Shown piece after piece: positions 1-8,632 of a stretch of DNA of 21,418 nt; within the stretch, counting starts at the first letter, position 1; the number at the start of each line of letters is the position of its first letter. The DNA is from Candidatus Poribacteria bacterium (GTDB lineage: Bacteria > Poribacteria > WGA-4E > GCA-2687025): positions 1 through 21,418 of the forward strand of contig NYZG01000184.1 of NCBI GenBank assembly GCA_002687025.1. The letters run 5' to 3'. The translations under genes and the position numbers were made by a program. The notes beneath the pieces are model-generated. The model had not been told where the DNA came from, did not search any database, and worked only from the letters and a program-made list of their open reading frames with translations.

Positions 1-2
1 CG

Positions 3-698
3 GGGCTCACGGCCATCTGCCACTGCACCTGCCGCGATAGGAACCTCATCGGTCAGCAGTCGGAACTGATGGGCGGCTATGTCCTGGGCATCAGCCACGT
101 GCTCGCGGTTACCGGCGACCCCATATCCCTCGGGGGCCGGGAAGGCACAGCTGTCTTCGACACGAACTCTTTCGGCCTGATCGACATGCTGTCTCGCATG
201 AACCGGGGCGAGAACATGGGCGGCGAGTCCATCGGGCGGCCGACATCGTTTACGATCGGATGCGCCCTGAACCCGAATCGCGCGCGCATGGATGGCGAGA
301 TTCGGCGGCTGGAGAAGAAGGTCGCCCTCGGCGCAACCTACGCCATGACCCAGCCGCCGGAGGATCTGGCGCGGACGGGCGAGTTGCGCGAGAAGACGCG
401 GGAGATGGACGTTGCCGTCTTCGTCGGCATCGTGCCGCTCATCAGCGGGCGCAACGCGGACTTCCTGCACAACGAAGTGCCGGGCTTCGAGATCCCCACG
501 GAGGTCCGTCGGCGCATCCACACGGCCGACGATCCAGAGGCCGAGGGCGTGGACATCGCGCGCGAGTACGTCGACATGGCGCTGGACGCCGGATTCCGAC
601 ATATATACATCATGCCGATGCTGCGCCGGTACGAGATGGCCTACGCACTGGTCGACTACATCCGGGAACGCGAAGGGACGCTGCCTTGCCCCGACTGA
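3..698 (+). CDS. Methylenetetrahydrofolate reductase (3' part; start outside window)
   Basis: This is the C-terminal 231 residues of a methylenetetrahydrofolate reductase (PF02219, flavin-dependent TIM barrel), which reduces 5,10-methylene-THF to 5-methyl-THF, the methyl donor used by the MetH encoded next door. The reading frame is open from base 3, before the first in-frame ATG at 69. The family signature 'CTCRDRN' followed by a 'VLAVTGDP' strand is visible at the left edge, and 'MTQP', 'GIVPL' and 'FLHNEVPG' follow in family order. The sequence resembles the MTHFR half of YitJ-type bifunctional proteins (homocysteine S-methyltransferase plus MTHFR) more than compact E. coli MetF, so an N-terminal methyltransferase domain may lie upstream; this cannot be decided here. 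The stop codon lies inside the start region of metH, suggesting translational coupling. Family assignment is firm; full length and domain make-up are unknown. Confidence 0.92.
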   Translation, partial: GLTAICHCTCRDRNLIGQQSELMGGYVLGISHVLAVTGDPISLGGREGTAVFDTNSFGLIDMLSRMNRGENMGGESIGRPTSFTIGCALNPNRARMDGEIRRLEKKVALGATYAMTQPPEDLARTGELREKTREMDVAVFVGIVPLISGRNADFLHNEVPGFEIPTEVRRRIHTADDPEAEGVDIAREYVDMALDAGFRHIYIMPMLRRYEMAYALVDYIREREGTLPCPD

Positions 699-3600
699 CG
701 ACGCCCGATATCGAACGGCTTTTCCGCGAGCGCATCGTCGTGCTGGACGGCGCGATGGGCACGAGCATCCAACAGCGGCGGCTGTCTGCGGAGGACTACG
801 GCGGCGCGCAGTTCGAGGGGTGCGAAGACTACGTCTCCGTCACGCGGCCGGGCGTGATCGCGGACATCCACGCGGAGCACCTGGATGCCGGCGCGGACAT
901 CGTCGAGACGAACACGTTCGGGGCGTCGGCAACGGTGCTCGCCGAATATGGGCTGGAGGGCGAGGTCGCGGCCGTCAACCTCGCCGCGGCTGAGGTCGCC
1001 CGCGCGGCGGCGGACGCGGCATCCACTGCGAGTCGGCCACGCCTCGTGATCGGATCGATGGGGCCAGGGACGAAGTCTATATCAGTGACGGGCGGCATCA
1101 CGTGGGAAGAGGCGCGCGACGTCTACTACGAACAGGCGTTGGCGCTTCTACGAGGCGGGGTGGACCTGTTGCTCCTGGAAACCGCGCAGGACACGCTCAA
1201 CGCGAAGGCGGCAATCACGGGGATCCGGGCCGCGCTCGACGACGCGGAGAGCGACACGCCCGTGATGCTGTCCGGCACGATTGAGCTGATGGGCGCGACG
1301 CTGGCGGGTCAAACCGTGGAGGCGTTGGCTGCGGCCGTCGAGCATCTGCCGCTCTTCAGCATCGGGCTGAATTGCTCGACGGGCCCCACGTTCATGACGG
1401 ACCACATCCGCGCGCTGGCTGGAATGGCCAAGACGCGGGTGACGTGCGTGCCGAACGCTGGGCTGCCCGACGAAAACGGCGACTACAGCGAGTCACCCAA
1501 GGCGATGGCACGGGTTCTCGCGCGATTCGCGGAGAACGGCTGGCTGAACGCCATCGGTGGGTGCTGCGGGACAACCCCTGCCCACGTCCGCGCGTTCGCG
1601 GAGGTCGCGGCCGCGTACGCGCCTCGCGAAGCCGCGGACTACGCGCGCACGCAGGTATCCGGCCTCGATCTGCTGACGGTGGAGGACGACGGACGGCCGT
1701 ACTTCGTCGGCGAGAGGACGAATGTCCTCGGCAGCCGCAAGTTTCGACGGCTCATCGAGCGTGGCAAGTACGACGAGGCAGCCGAGATCGCGCGTCGCCA
1801 GGTCCGGGGCGGCGCCCATGTCATCGACGTGTGCTTGCAGGACCCAGACCGCGACGAAGCCGAGGACGTACGGCGATTCTACGACCGGCTTGTGCGGAAG
1901 ATCAAGCTGCCGATCATGGTCGATTCGACCGATGCGACGGTGATCGAGCAGGCCCTCAAGTACTGCCAGGGCAAGGCGATCATCAACTCGATCAACCTCG
2001 AGGACGGCGAGGAGCGCTTCGCTCGGGTCGTGCCGCTGGCGAAAACGTACGGGGCAGCCCTTGTCGTGGGCGTCATCGACGAAGATCCAGATCAGGGCAT
2101 GGGGGTCACGGTCGAGCGGAAGCTCGCAATCGCCGACCGGTCTTACGCGCTTCTCACGGGCAAGTACGGCGTCGCGGAGGAGGACATCATCTGGGACCCC
2201 CTCGTGTTCCCGGTCGGGACCGGGGACGCGACGTACATGGAGGCCGGCGCCCAAACCGTCGAGGGCGTGCGCGCGCTGAAGGCGCGGTACCCCAATACGA
2301 AGACGGTGCTGGGCATCTCGAACGTGTCGTTCGGGCTGCCGCCGGCCGGCCGCGAGGTCCTCAACTCCGTGTTCCTGTACCACTGCACCCGCGCGGGCCT
2401 GGACCTCGCCATCGTGAACACCGAGCGGCTGGAGCGGTACGCGTCGATACCGGACGATGAGAAGACGCTGGCGGAGCGACTGCTGTTCGACAACAGCGAC
2501 GCCGCGATCCAGGAATTCGCCGACCACTTCCGCGACCGTAAGGCCGCGGTCGCCGCGGACGAGTGGGCGGGCCTCACGCTCGACGAACGGCTGGCCCGGT
2601 ACATCGTCGAAGGCACGCGCGACGGCCTGGCCGCGGACCTCGACATCGCCCTGAGCGACCGCGCGCCGCTGGACATCGTCAACGGGCCCCTGATGGCCGG
2701 GATGGACGAGGTTGGCAGGCTGTTCAACGCGAACGAGCTGATCGTCGCGGAGGTGCTGCAGAGCGCCGAGGCCATGAAGGCCGCGGTGGCCCATCTCGAG
2801 CCGCATATGGACTCGACCGCGGGCCAGGACCGTGGCGCGGTGCTTCTGGCAACCGTGAAGGGCGACGTGCACGACATCGGCAAGAACCTCGTTGATATCA
2901 TCCTCACGAACAACGGCTACCGCGTCGTGAACCTGGGGATCAAGATCGCACCGGAGACGCTCATTCAGGCGCACGACGAGCACAGACCGGACATCATCGG
3001 CCTGTCCGGCCTGCTGGTGAAATCGGCGCAGCAGATGGTGACGACCGTGGAGGACCTCGCCGCCCGTGGCGTCAGCGCGCCGGTGCTGGTCGGGGGCGCC
3101 GCGCTGTCCGCGAAGTTCGCCGCGAGCCGGATCGCGCCGGCCTACACGACTGGCGGCGTTGCCTACGCGCGCGACGCCATGGACGGTCTTCGTCTCGCCA
3201 ACGCTTTGATGGCCGGCGAGGCGGTTGTCGCCACGCCGGATCACGCCGCGGCAGGCGCCTCGGAGCGCGGGCAGGCCGCCCCACTGGCTGCGGCGCCGAC
3301 TGTGACGCGAAGGTCATCTCGCGCGCCCGTGCAGCGCGATGTGCCGACCCCACCTGACTACGCCCGCCACATCATCGAAGGCGACGCCGACGCGCTGTTC
3401 GAGTGGATCGACCCGCAGCTGCTGTACGGGCGCGGGCTGGGGTTCCGAGGCTCCTTTGCGAAGGCGCTTGCCGCCGGGGACGGCAAGGCGGTGGAGCTGG
3501 AGCGGTCGGTGCGCGAGGTGAGAGCCCGCGCCGCGGAGGAGTCGTGGCTCGCGCCGCGGGCCGTGTACCAGTTCTACGAGTGCGCCGCGTCGGGCAACGA

Positions 3601-4141
3601 GATCACCGTGATGGCACGAGACGGGTCGGGTGCAGTCGAGGAGTTCCCGTTCCCACGGCAGTCGACCGAGGACGGGCTGTGCCTTGCGGACTACGTGGCC
3701 AGCGAGGGCAGCGATGTGGTGGACAATGTGTGCATGTTCGTCACCACCGCGGGCGCCTCGGTACGAGAGACGGCCGAACTGCTGAAGGATCGCGGCGAAT
3801 ACGTGGCGTCGCACGCGCTGTCGGCGCTTGCGTACGAACTGGCCGAAGCGCTCGCCGAAAGCCTGCACGGACAGATCAGGGCGATGTGGGGCTTCGCCGA
3901 CCCGGCAGGCTCCACGCGACGGCGGCTGATGCGCGGCGAATACCGCGGGAAGCGATACAGCTTCGGGTATCCGGCGTGCCCGGATATGCGGGCGCACGAG
4001 GGCATGTGGCGACTGCTGCGGCCCGAGGACATCGGGGTCGAGCTCACCGAGTCACACATGATGGACCCCGAGGCGAGCGTGAGCGCCCTTGTGTTCCATC
4101 ACCCGGACGCGCAGTATTTCGACACGAAGTCGCGCGCGTAG
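686..4141 (+). CDS. metH: Cobalamin-dependent methionine synthase MetH
   Basis: MetH (EC 2.1.1.13) moves the methyl group of 5-methyl-THF to homocysteine through cob(I)alamin in the cytoplasm. All modules of the family are present in order over 1151 residues. The homocysteine-binding domain (about 1-320) has zinc ligands Cys230, Cys293 and Cys294, with the same 63-residue spacing as E. coli 247/310/311. The pterin-binding domain (about 340-600) opens with 'GERTNVLGS'. The cobalamin cap and Rossmann domains (about 620-860) carry 'DVHDIGKN', with His729 as the lower cobalt ligand. The AdoMet reactivation domain (about 900-1140) has 'GYPACPD' at 1094-1100. A TTG start at 686 is chosen because it lies about ten residues before the conserved 'VLDGAMGT', has a purine-rich AAGG at about 673-676, and overlaps the end of the MTHFR gene by 13 bases. 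The frame stays open back to base 260, but that stretch overlaps MTHFR and has no family match. Confidence 0.96.
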   Translation: MPRLTTPDIERLFRERIVVLDGAMGTSIQQRRLSAEDYGGAQFEGCEDYVSVTRPGVIADIHAEHLDAGADIVETNTFGASATVLAEYGLEGEVAAVNLAAAEVARAAADAASTASRPRLVIGSMGPGTKSISVTGGITWEEARDVYYEQALALLRGGVDLLLLETAQDTLNAKAAITGIRAALDDAESDTPVMLSGTIELMGATLAGQTVEALAAAVEHLPLFSIGLNCSTGPTFMTDHIRALAGMAKTRVTCVPNAGLPDENGDYSESPKAMARVLARFAENGWLNAIGGCCGTTPAHVRAFAEVAAAYAPREAADYARTQVSGLDLLTVEDDGRPYFVGERTNVLGSRKFRRLIERGKYDEAAEIARRQVRGGAHVIDVCLQDPDRDEAEDVRRFYDRLVRKIKLPIMVDSTDATVIEQALKYCQGKAIINSINLEDGEERFARVVPLAKTYGAALVVGVIDEDPDQGMGVTVERKLAIADRSYALLTGKYGVAEEDIIWDPLVFPVGTGDATYMEAGAQTVEGVRALKARYPNTKTVLGISNVSFGLPPAGREVLNSVFLYHCTRAGLDLAIVNTERLERYASIPDDEKTLAERLLFDNSDAAIQEFADHFRDRKAAVAADEWAGLTLDERLARYIVEGTRDGLAADLDIALSDRAPLDIVNGPLMAGMDEVGRLFNANELIVAEVLQSAEAMKAAVAHLEPHMDSTAGQDRGAVLLATVKGDVHDIGKNLVDIILTNNGYRVVNLGIKIAPETLIQAHDEHRPDIIGLSGLLVKSAQQMVTTVEDLAARGVSAPVLVGGAALSAKFAASRIAPAYTTGGVAYARDAMDGLRLANALMAGEAVVATPDHAAAGASERGQAAPLAAAPTVTRRSSRAPVQRDVPTPPDYARHIIEGDADALFEWIDPQLLYGRGLGFRGSFAKALAAGDGKAVELERSVREVRARAAEESWLAPRAVYQFYECAASGNEITVMARDGSGAVEEFPFPRQSTEDGLCLADYVASEGSDVVDNVCMFVTTAGASVRETAELLKDRGEYVASHALSALAYELAEALAESLHGQIRAMWGFADPAGSTRRRLMRGEYRGKRYSFGYPACPDMRAHEGMWRLLRPEDIGVELTESHMMDPEASVSALVFHHPDAQYFDTKSRA

Positions 4142-4171
4142 CGGCTCTGAGGTTGCGCATGGAGGCACCGG

Positions 4172-4945
4172 ATGAGGACATTCAGGGGATTCGCCTGCGT
4201 CGTCGGTTTCATGGTGATCGCCGTCGGCGCGCGCCCGGCGATCGACCCGGACGCGGCGGTCGGTGTGTGGCTGATGGATGAGGATGGTGGCGACACGGCC
4301 GCGGACTCCTCGGGGCGCGGGTTCGACGGCGAACTCAACGGGCCGGACTGGACGACGGGCAAGTTCGGTTCCGCCCTGGAGTTCGACGGCGCTTCGTGGG
4401 TGGAGATCCCCGATCAGCCCGAGCTTACGATCGGGGAGCAGCTCACGATGATGGCGTGGTTCTTCGCCACGGACATCACCGACTGGCGGCAGATCATCGC
4501 GAAGAACAACGAGTACCTGCTGCGAATCGATCCGCCGGGCGAAGGCAACAAGATGTCCTCCTTCGTGAAGCCAGGAGGGGCCTGGGAGCCGCGCGCGAGC
4601 GCTACCGTACCGGCCACGGACGAGTGGATTCACTTCGCCGCGACGTACGAGCAGGATCCCGCCGGAGACACCGACCACCTCAAGGTGTACGTCAACGGCG
4701 TGCTGGCAGGCCAGAGCACGCGGCCTGGCAAGGTCGCGGCCGCGGGGGGCCCGGTAGAGATCGGCCGATGGGGTGGCGGGTCGTTCTTCGTCGGCATCAT
4801 CGACGAGGCCGCGATCTTCCTGGTGGCCCTTGCGGAGGCCGACATCGCGGAGATCGCCGAGAACGGATTGCAGGCCGCGCTTGGTCGGCTGCCGGTCGAT
4901 CCCGCCGGGATGCTAACGGTAACCTGGGCAGACCTTAGGCGCTAG
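4172..4945 (+). CDS. Secreted LamG (concanavalin-like) domain protein
   Basis: A 257-residue protein with a short positively charged start and a hydrophobic stretch (residues 3-20) that reads as a signal peptide. One LamG/concanavalin A-like jelly-roll domain fills residues 28-235. Its typical opening 'DSSGRGFDGELNG' (45-57), the 'GKFGSALEFDG' strand (63-73) and a late 'VYVNGVLAG' are all visible. Such domains bind glycans or proteins; no catalytic residues are apparent, so a binding or surface role is inferred. The C-terminus (about 240-257) ends in a 'VDPAGMLTVTW' tail that I associate with Poribacteria LamG proteins; this supports the taxonomic guess but is from memory. GGAGG at 4161-4165, six bases before the ATG, supports the start. 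It lies 30 bases after metH on the same strand, with no clear functional link to it. Confidence 0.85.
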   Translation: MRTFRGFACVVGFMVIAVGARPAIDPDAAVGVWLMDEDGGDTAADSSGRGFDGELNGPDWTTGKFGSALEFDGASWVEIPDQPELTIGEQLTMMAWFFATDITDWRQIIAKNNEYLLRIDPPGEGNKMSSFVKPGGAWEPRASATVPATDEWIHFAATYEQDPAGDTDHLKVYVNGVLAGQSTRPGKVAAAGGPVEIGRWGGGSFFVGIIDEAAIFLVALAEADIAEIAENGLQAALGRLPVDPAGMLTVTWADLRR

Positions 4946-4952
4946 ACGCCGA

Positions 4953-4984
4953 CCGCGCCGCGTTGCGCGATACGCCAGGCGCGG
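4953..4984 (+). repeat. Inverted repeat (7-bp arms) between LamG and serine hydrolase genes
   Basis: CCGCGCC at 4953-4959 is exactly repeated in inverted form as GGCGCGG at 4978-4984, with an 18-base loop, inside the 63-base intergenic space. It could fold as an RNA hairpin that separates the two transcripts, but no T-run follows, and GC-rich sequence makes such pairs common by chance. Confidence 0.3.
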
Positions 4985-5008
4985 CGACGCGAGCAGGAAG
5001 GTATCCAC

Positions 5009-6367
5009 ATGACTACGCGATGTGCGCGCCTGATGTGCATCGCCGCGCTCTGCGCGGGCGCGGCGACGGCCGCCATGGCCGCGTCACCAACCGATACCGG
5101 CCTGTCGGCGCGGATCGACGACCTGTTCGCGGACATCGCCGGGGCGTCCACGCCGGGCGCCGCCGTGATCGTGGCGAGAAACGGGAAGGTGCTGCACAGC
5201 CAAGGGTACGGCCTCGCGAATATCGAGCACGACGTCCCCAACACGCCTCGGACGAAGTTCCGCCTCGGGTCGATCACAAAGAGCTTCACGGCCGCGGCCA
5301 CACTGGTCCTGCACGAGCGACGGCTACTCGACATCGAGGACCCGGTCGGCAAGCACTTGCCCGACGTGCGCGACGCCGACCTGATGACCATCCGACACCT
5401 ACTCACCCACACGTCGGGCCTCTCCGAAAGTGAAGAGGAGCCCTCGCTGTTCGCCCCCGGGCAGCGCATCAGCTATAGCAACTACGGGTACAGCCTGCTC
5501 GGGCGGATCATGGAGCGGGTCCACGGCAAGTCATATGAGGATTGCATCGACGACCTCATCTTCGGGCCCCTGAGTATGGTCGATTCCGGGTACGACCACC
5601 ACACGCCCATCCTGAAGCGCCGCGCGTCGGGGTACGCCCTCGGGGCCACCGGCGAATACGTCAACGCCGAGTACACCGACATGTCGGGTCCGTATGCCGC
5701 GGGCGGGCTGTATTCCACGGTGGCGGACATGCGCCTGTGGGACGAAGCGCTGTACGGCGGCACGCTCCTGCGGCCGGAGACGCTGGCGCTGGCGTTCACG
5801 CGAGTGAAGCTGGACGGCGGCCGTGAAGGCGGCTACGGCATGGGTTGGATGCTGGGCGAGTATCGCGGGCTACGTGAAGTCGCCCATGGCGGCGACATCA
5901 CCGGGTTCAACGGCTTCATCGCGCGGTTCCCGGACGAGCGCTTCAGCGTAGTCGTACTGTCCAATGTAGGTATGCACCCACCCAGTCCACTCCCCAGCGC
6001 CGGCGACCTCGCGCACCGGATCACGCAGATCTACCTGGGCGAGTCGATGCAGCCAGAGGAAGCGTTCGTGGAGACGGACGTGCCTGCAGATGTGCTCGCT
6101 GGGTACGTCGGCGTCTACGAGCTGATCGCGCCTGAGGTCGTTGTAAACGTCGCCGGTGATACCTTCACCGTCGTGCAAGAGGACGGGCGGCTCTACTCGG
6201 TGACAAAGATGGGGAAGGCCGCGCTGCGCGCGGCCTCGCCCACGGAGTTCCGACAGGACGGAATGCCGCTGACGCTCACCTTCACAGTGGACGGCGACGG
6301 CCGGGCATCGGAGATCCTGATAAGCGCCGGCGGCCTTCGCGAATTCGGCGCGATCAGGCGCGACTAG
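5009..6367 (+). CDS. Secreted serine hydrolase, beta-lactamase / class C PBP family
   Basis: A 452-residue exported serine hydrolase of the beta-lactamase-related family (PF00144), a group that includes class C beta-lactamases, D-aminopeptidases, esterases and AmpH-like PBPs. Residues 1-25 form a signal peptide ending in 'AAMAAS'. The catalytic motifs are all present: S88-I-T-K91 (nucleophile and general base), Y156-S-N158, and H293-G-G295 in place of the KTG box, which is common in the esterase/peptidase-like members. The catalytic domain ends at about 340; residues 345-452 form a beta-rich C-terminal module ('VLAGYVGVYEL') of the kind often fused to these enzymes. GGAAGG at 4996-5001 supports the ATG at 5009. 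The substrate cannot be named; calling it a resistance beta-lactamase would be unjustified. It is convergent with the methyltransferase gene, 21 bases away. Confidence 0.9.
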   Translation: MTTRCARLMCIAALCAGAATAAMAASPTDTGLSARIDDLFADIAGASTPGAAVIVARNGKVLHSQGYGLANIEHDVPNTPRTKFRLGSITKSFTAAATLVLHERRLLDIEDPVGKHLPDVRDADLMTIRHLLTHTSGLSESEEEPSLFAPGQRISYSNYGYSLLGRIMERVHGKSYEDCIDDLIFGPLSMVDSGYDHHTPILKRRASGYALGATGEYVNAEYTDMSGPYAAGGLYSTVADMRLWDEALYGGTLLRPETLALAFTRVKLDGGREGGYGMGWMLGEYRGLREVAHGGDITGFNGFIARFPDERFSVVVLSNVGMHPPSPLPSAGDLAHRITQIYLGESMQPEEAFVETDVPADVLAGYVGVYELIAPEVVVNVAGDTFTVVQEDGRLYSVTKMGKAALRAASPTEFRQDGMPLTLTFTVDGDGRASEILISAGGLREFGAIRRD

Positions 6368-6388
6368 CACGCGCGCGACGCCGAGCTC

Positions 6389-7528
6389 CTACGCGCCCGA
6401 CGCGGCCGGACGCAGCTCGAACACGAACACGGTCTCCTGCCCGCCTGCGGTGCGGCTGCGACGCTGTATCGCCTCGGTGGAGGCTACTTGGAGTCCTGCC
6501 TGCGCGGCTCGCGCCTGGAGCAGTCCGACGGGATCGCCGCCATCCGCGCGGGCGATGTCCGACAGTTGCACGAGCGCCACCCCACCGGGGCGAAGGCGCG
6601 CGGGGCACCCGTCGAGGAATGCGCCCAGCGTACGGAACCCCGGGTCGTACCGAGCGACGTCGTAGCGCGTCTGGGGCTCACCGTCCAGCCACGGGACGTT
6701 GAACATTACCACATCGAACGCCTCGCCCGGGGTCGCGTCGAACAGGGGCGCGGCGTCGCGCACCTGCACGACATCCTGCAGGCCAGCCCTCTCTACATTC
6801 TCACGCGCGTTGGCGACCGCCTCGGGACTGATGTCGGTCGCCACGACGGATCGCGCGCCGAGCTTGGCCGCGAGTACCGCCAGCACGCCGGTTCCCGTGC
6901 CCATGTCGAGGACGTCTCGGCCGTCGATAAGTGCCGCGTAGCGAACGTACATCGCCGGGACGCTCTGGTCGGTCGGGACGTACACGTGCGGCCGGATCGC
7001 CAGAGAGCTGCCTATCGGCTCCATGGCGATGCCTTCGCGTGCCCGTTCCATGTCCGTCAGGATGCGCTGTAGACGGCGGTAGGGAATAAGGTACGGCCCG
7101 GCAGGAGGCCGAAGGTCGAACCAGTCCGTCAACCCGTCGTAGGCGGGTGCGTCAGACAGGTTGGGTAGGCAATGGTCATGCGCCTCGACAAGGAGCCGAT
7201 GCAGGCGCTGGCGGCGCTCTCGCGTGAAGGCGGCTCGCCGTTCGCGTTGGTCCTCTATCGCAGCGAAGTAGTCCGACGGGACGAGCTCGCGGTCGAAGCG
7301 CTGGCAGTACCGGTACACAGCGTCCACGTAACGGAACTCGCCTCGGAGGATGACACCCTCGCCTGTTGCGAGCTGGGCGTGGATCGCCTTCGGGGATTCG
7401 CGTGCGCCGTGGATTGTCGCGCGGACGAATGGCCCGGTGAAGGTGGCGAATTCGCCGGGCAGGGACGACGCGCCGTCACCTGTATCGACGGTTGTCACAG
7501 CAGGAGGCGTGTCGCCGGTGGTTGTCAC
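6389..7528 (-). CDS. Class I SAM-dependent methyltransferase
   Basis: A 379-residue protein with a Rossmann methyltransferase core (about 185-330) behind a 170-residue N-terminal region I do not recognise. Motif I is 'DMGTGTG' (208-214), the acidic residue closing strand 2 is in 'ATDIS' (230-234), and motif IV reads 'FNVPW' (276-280). The last resembles the NPPY box of methyltransferases acting on amide or exocyclic amine nitrogen (HemK/PrmC, RlmG, PrmA-like), but the second position is Val. The target may be a protein, RNA or small molecule and cannot be fixed. The start is GTG at 7528, preceded by GGAG five bases upstream on the minus strand; codons upstream of it have no such site. It lies 39 bases downstream of the GT2 gene on the same strand and is probably co-transcribed with it from the promoter at about 8633-8661. 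Confidence 0.82.
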   Translation of the reverse strand: MTTTGDTPPAVTTVDTGDGASSLPGEFATFTGPFVRATIHGARESPKAIHAQLATGEGVILRGEFRYVDAVYRYCQRFDRELVPSDYFAAIEDQRERRAAFTRERRQRLHRLLVEAHDHCLPNLSDAPAYDGLTDWFDLRPPAGPYLIPYRRLQRILTDMERAREGIAMEPIGSSLAIRPHVYVPTDQSVPAMYVRYAALIDGRDVLDMGTGTGVLAVLAAKLGARSVVATDISPEAVANARENVERAGLQDVVQVRDAAPLFDATPGEAFDVVMFNVPWLDGEPQTRYDVARYDPGFRTLGAFLDGCPARLRPGGVALVQLSDIARADGGDPVGLLQARAAQAGLQVASTEAIQRRSRTAGGQETVFVFELRPAASGA

Positions 7529-7537
7529 GGTCGCTCC

Positions 7538-7563
7538 GCTGTGCGCGCTGTGCGCGCTGTGCG
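7538..7563 (-). repeat. Short tandem repeat, 9-bp unit x 2.9, between GT2 and methyltransferase genes
   Basis: On the + strand the unit GCTGTGCGC occurs at 7538-7546 and 7547-7555 and again, missing its last base, at 7556-7563. It fills most of the 39-base spacer and ends ten bases before the methyltransferase GTG on the minus strand, just upstream of its ribosome binding site. Such a repeat can change length by slippage and so alter spacing between the coupled genes; a role is speculative. Confidence 0.7.
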
Positions 7564-7567
7564 AGAG

Positions 7568-8611
7568 TCAGGCGGGCGGGGCCGACTGCCCTGCGGACGA
7601 GATGACCTCGCGCACGACGTAGATGGGCTTGCCCTGCGCCTCGTGGTACGTGCGTGTCATCAGCTCGCCCAGCAGCCCCATGGTGATGAACTGCACGCCG
7701 ACGAAGATGAGGAGCACGCCGAGGAGAAGCATGGGCATGCGTTCGAGCAGAGAGTAGCTGTCCGGCAGGACGAACTTGCCGACCGAGAGCCAGCCGCAGA
7801 TCGCCGTGCCCGCGAAGCCGGACGCCAGCCCGATGCGGCCGAACACCTGGATCGGACGTGTCGCGAAGTTCATCAGAAAAGCGATCGTGACGAGGTCGAG
7901 CACGACCCGCACGGTGCGCGAGATGCCGTACTTCGAGCTGCCCCACACACGCGCGCGGTGGTTCACCACCATCTCCGTCGTTTCGGCGCCGATCCAGTGG
8001 GCCAGAGCCGGGATGAAGCGGTGCATCTCGCCGTACAGTCGGATGTTCTCTACGACTTCTCGTCGGTACGCCTTGAGCGTGCAGCCGAAGTCGTGCAGTC
8101 GGACGCCGGTGATGCGGCAGATAAGACGGTTGGCCAACCGGGAGGGCAGCTTCCTCAGCACGAAGCCGTCCTGTCGGTTCTTGCGCCACCCGCTGACGAT
8201 GTCGTACCCCTCGTCCAGCTTCGCCATCAGCATCCCGATGTCCGCCGGGTCGTTCTGCAGATCAGCGTCCATCGTGATGATGACTGCTCCGCGCGCGTAA
8301 TCGAATCCGGCGCTCATGGCAGCGGTCTGGCCGAAGTTCCGCCGGAACCGCACCACGCGCGTGCGGTCGTCAGTCTCGCCGATGTCGCGGAGTACGTCGG
8401 CCGAACCGTCCCGGGAACCGTCGTCGACGTAGACGATTTCCGAGGCGTACGGTAGGGCGTCGAGCGCGGCCGTTATCTCGGCGTGCAGTGGCCGCAGGTT
8501 GTCCCGTTCCTCGTACACGGGCACGACTATGGACAGGTCCAACGCGTCGTTGGGGTCGAGCTCCGCCAACTCGGTGGCTGTCGGCGCATCGGCCTTTGTA
8601 TCGGTATCCAT
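7568..8611 (-). CDS. Polyprenyl-phosphate glycosyltransferase, GT2 (DPM1/ArnC/GtrB-like)
   Basis: A 347-residue inverting GT2 enzyme that probably transfers a sugar from a nucleotide donor to undecaprenyl phosphate at the inner face of the membrane. The GT-A domain (about 25-240) starts with 'LSIVVPVYEERDN', has the donor-binding Asp pair in 'VDDGS' (62-66) and the metal-binding 'DADLQ' (115-119), plus 'NFGQTAAM' and 'DFGCTLKAY', all typical of the DPM1/ArnC/GtrB subgroup. Two C-terminal membrane helices (about 255-275 and 292-315) fit the GtrB/ArnC topology. The start ATG at 8611 has AGGGGA close upstream and a sigma70-like promoter. The GT39-family gene on the other side of the intergenic gap is a plausible partner: this enzyme would make the lipid-linked sugar and GT39 would use it. 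Which sugar is transferred is unknown. Confidence 0.92.
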   Translation of the reverse strand: MDTDTKADAPTATELAELDPNDALDLSIVVPVYEERDNLRPLHAEITAALDALPYASEIVYVDDGSRDGSADVLRDIGETDDRTRVVRFRRNFGQTAAMSAGFDYARGAVIITMDADLQNDPADIGMLMAKLDEGYDIVSGWRKNRQDGFVLRKLPSRLANRLICRITGVRLHDFGCTLKAYRREVVENIRLYGEMHRFIPALAHWIGAETTEMVVNHRARVWGSSKYGISRTVRVVLDLVTIAFLMNFATRPIQVFGRIGLASGFAGTAICGWLSVGKFVLPDSYSLLERMPMLLLGVLLIFVGVQFITMGLLGELMTRTYHEAQGKPIYVVREVISSAGQSAPPA

Positions 8612-8632
8612 GGGTTCCCCTGAGCCTATGGC

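Noticed and set aside
260..685. N-terminal extension of metH back to an ATG at 260
   Set aside because: It overlaps the MTHFR reading frame for its full length, has Arg/His-rich composition and no similarity to any MetH domain.
1493..3244. Long open frame (583 codons) on the minus strand within metH
   Set aside because: It lies wholly antisense to an intact, well-conserved metH and reads as Arg/His/Asp-rich sequence without domains; such shadows are expected in GC-rich coding DNA.
5009..6367. Annotation as an antibiotic-resistance beta-lactamase
   Set aside because: The third motif is H-G-G and the family is broad; most members with this layout are esterases or peptidases, so resistance is unsupported.
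7172..8455. 427-codon open frame on the + strand opposite the methyltransferase and GT2 genes
   Set aside because: It is antisense to two recognised enzymes and shows no motif, signal or ribosome binding site.
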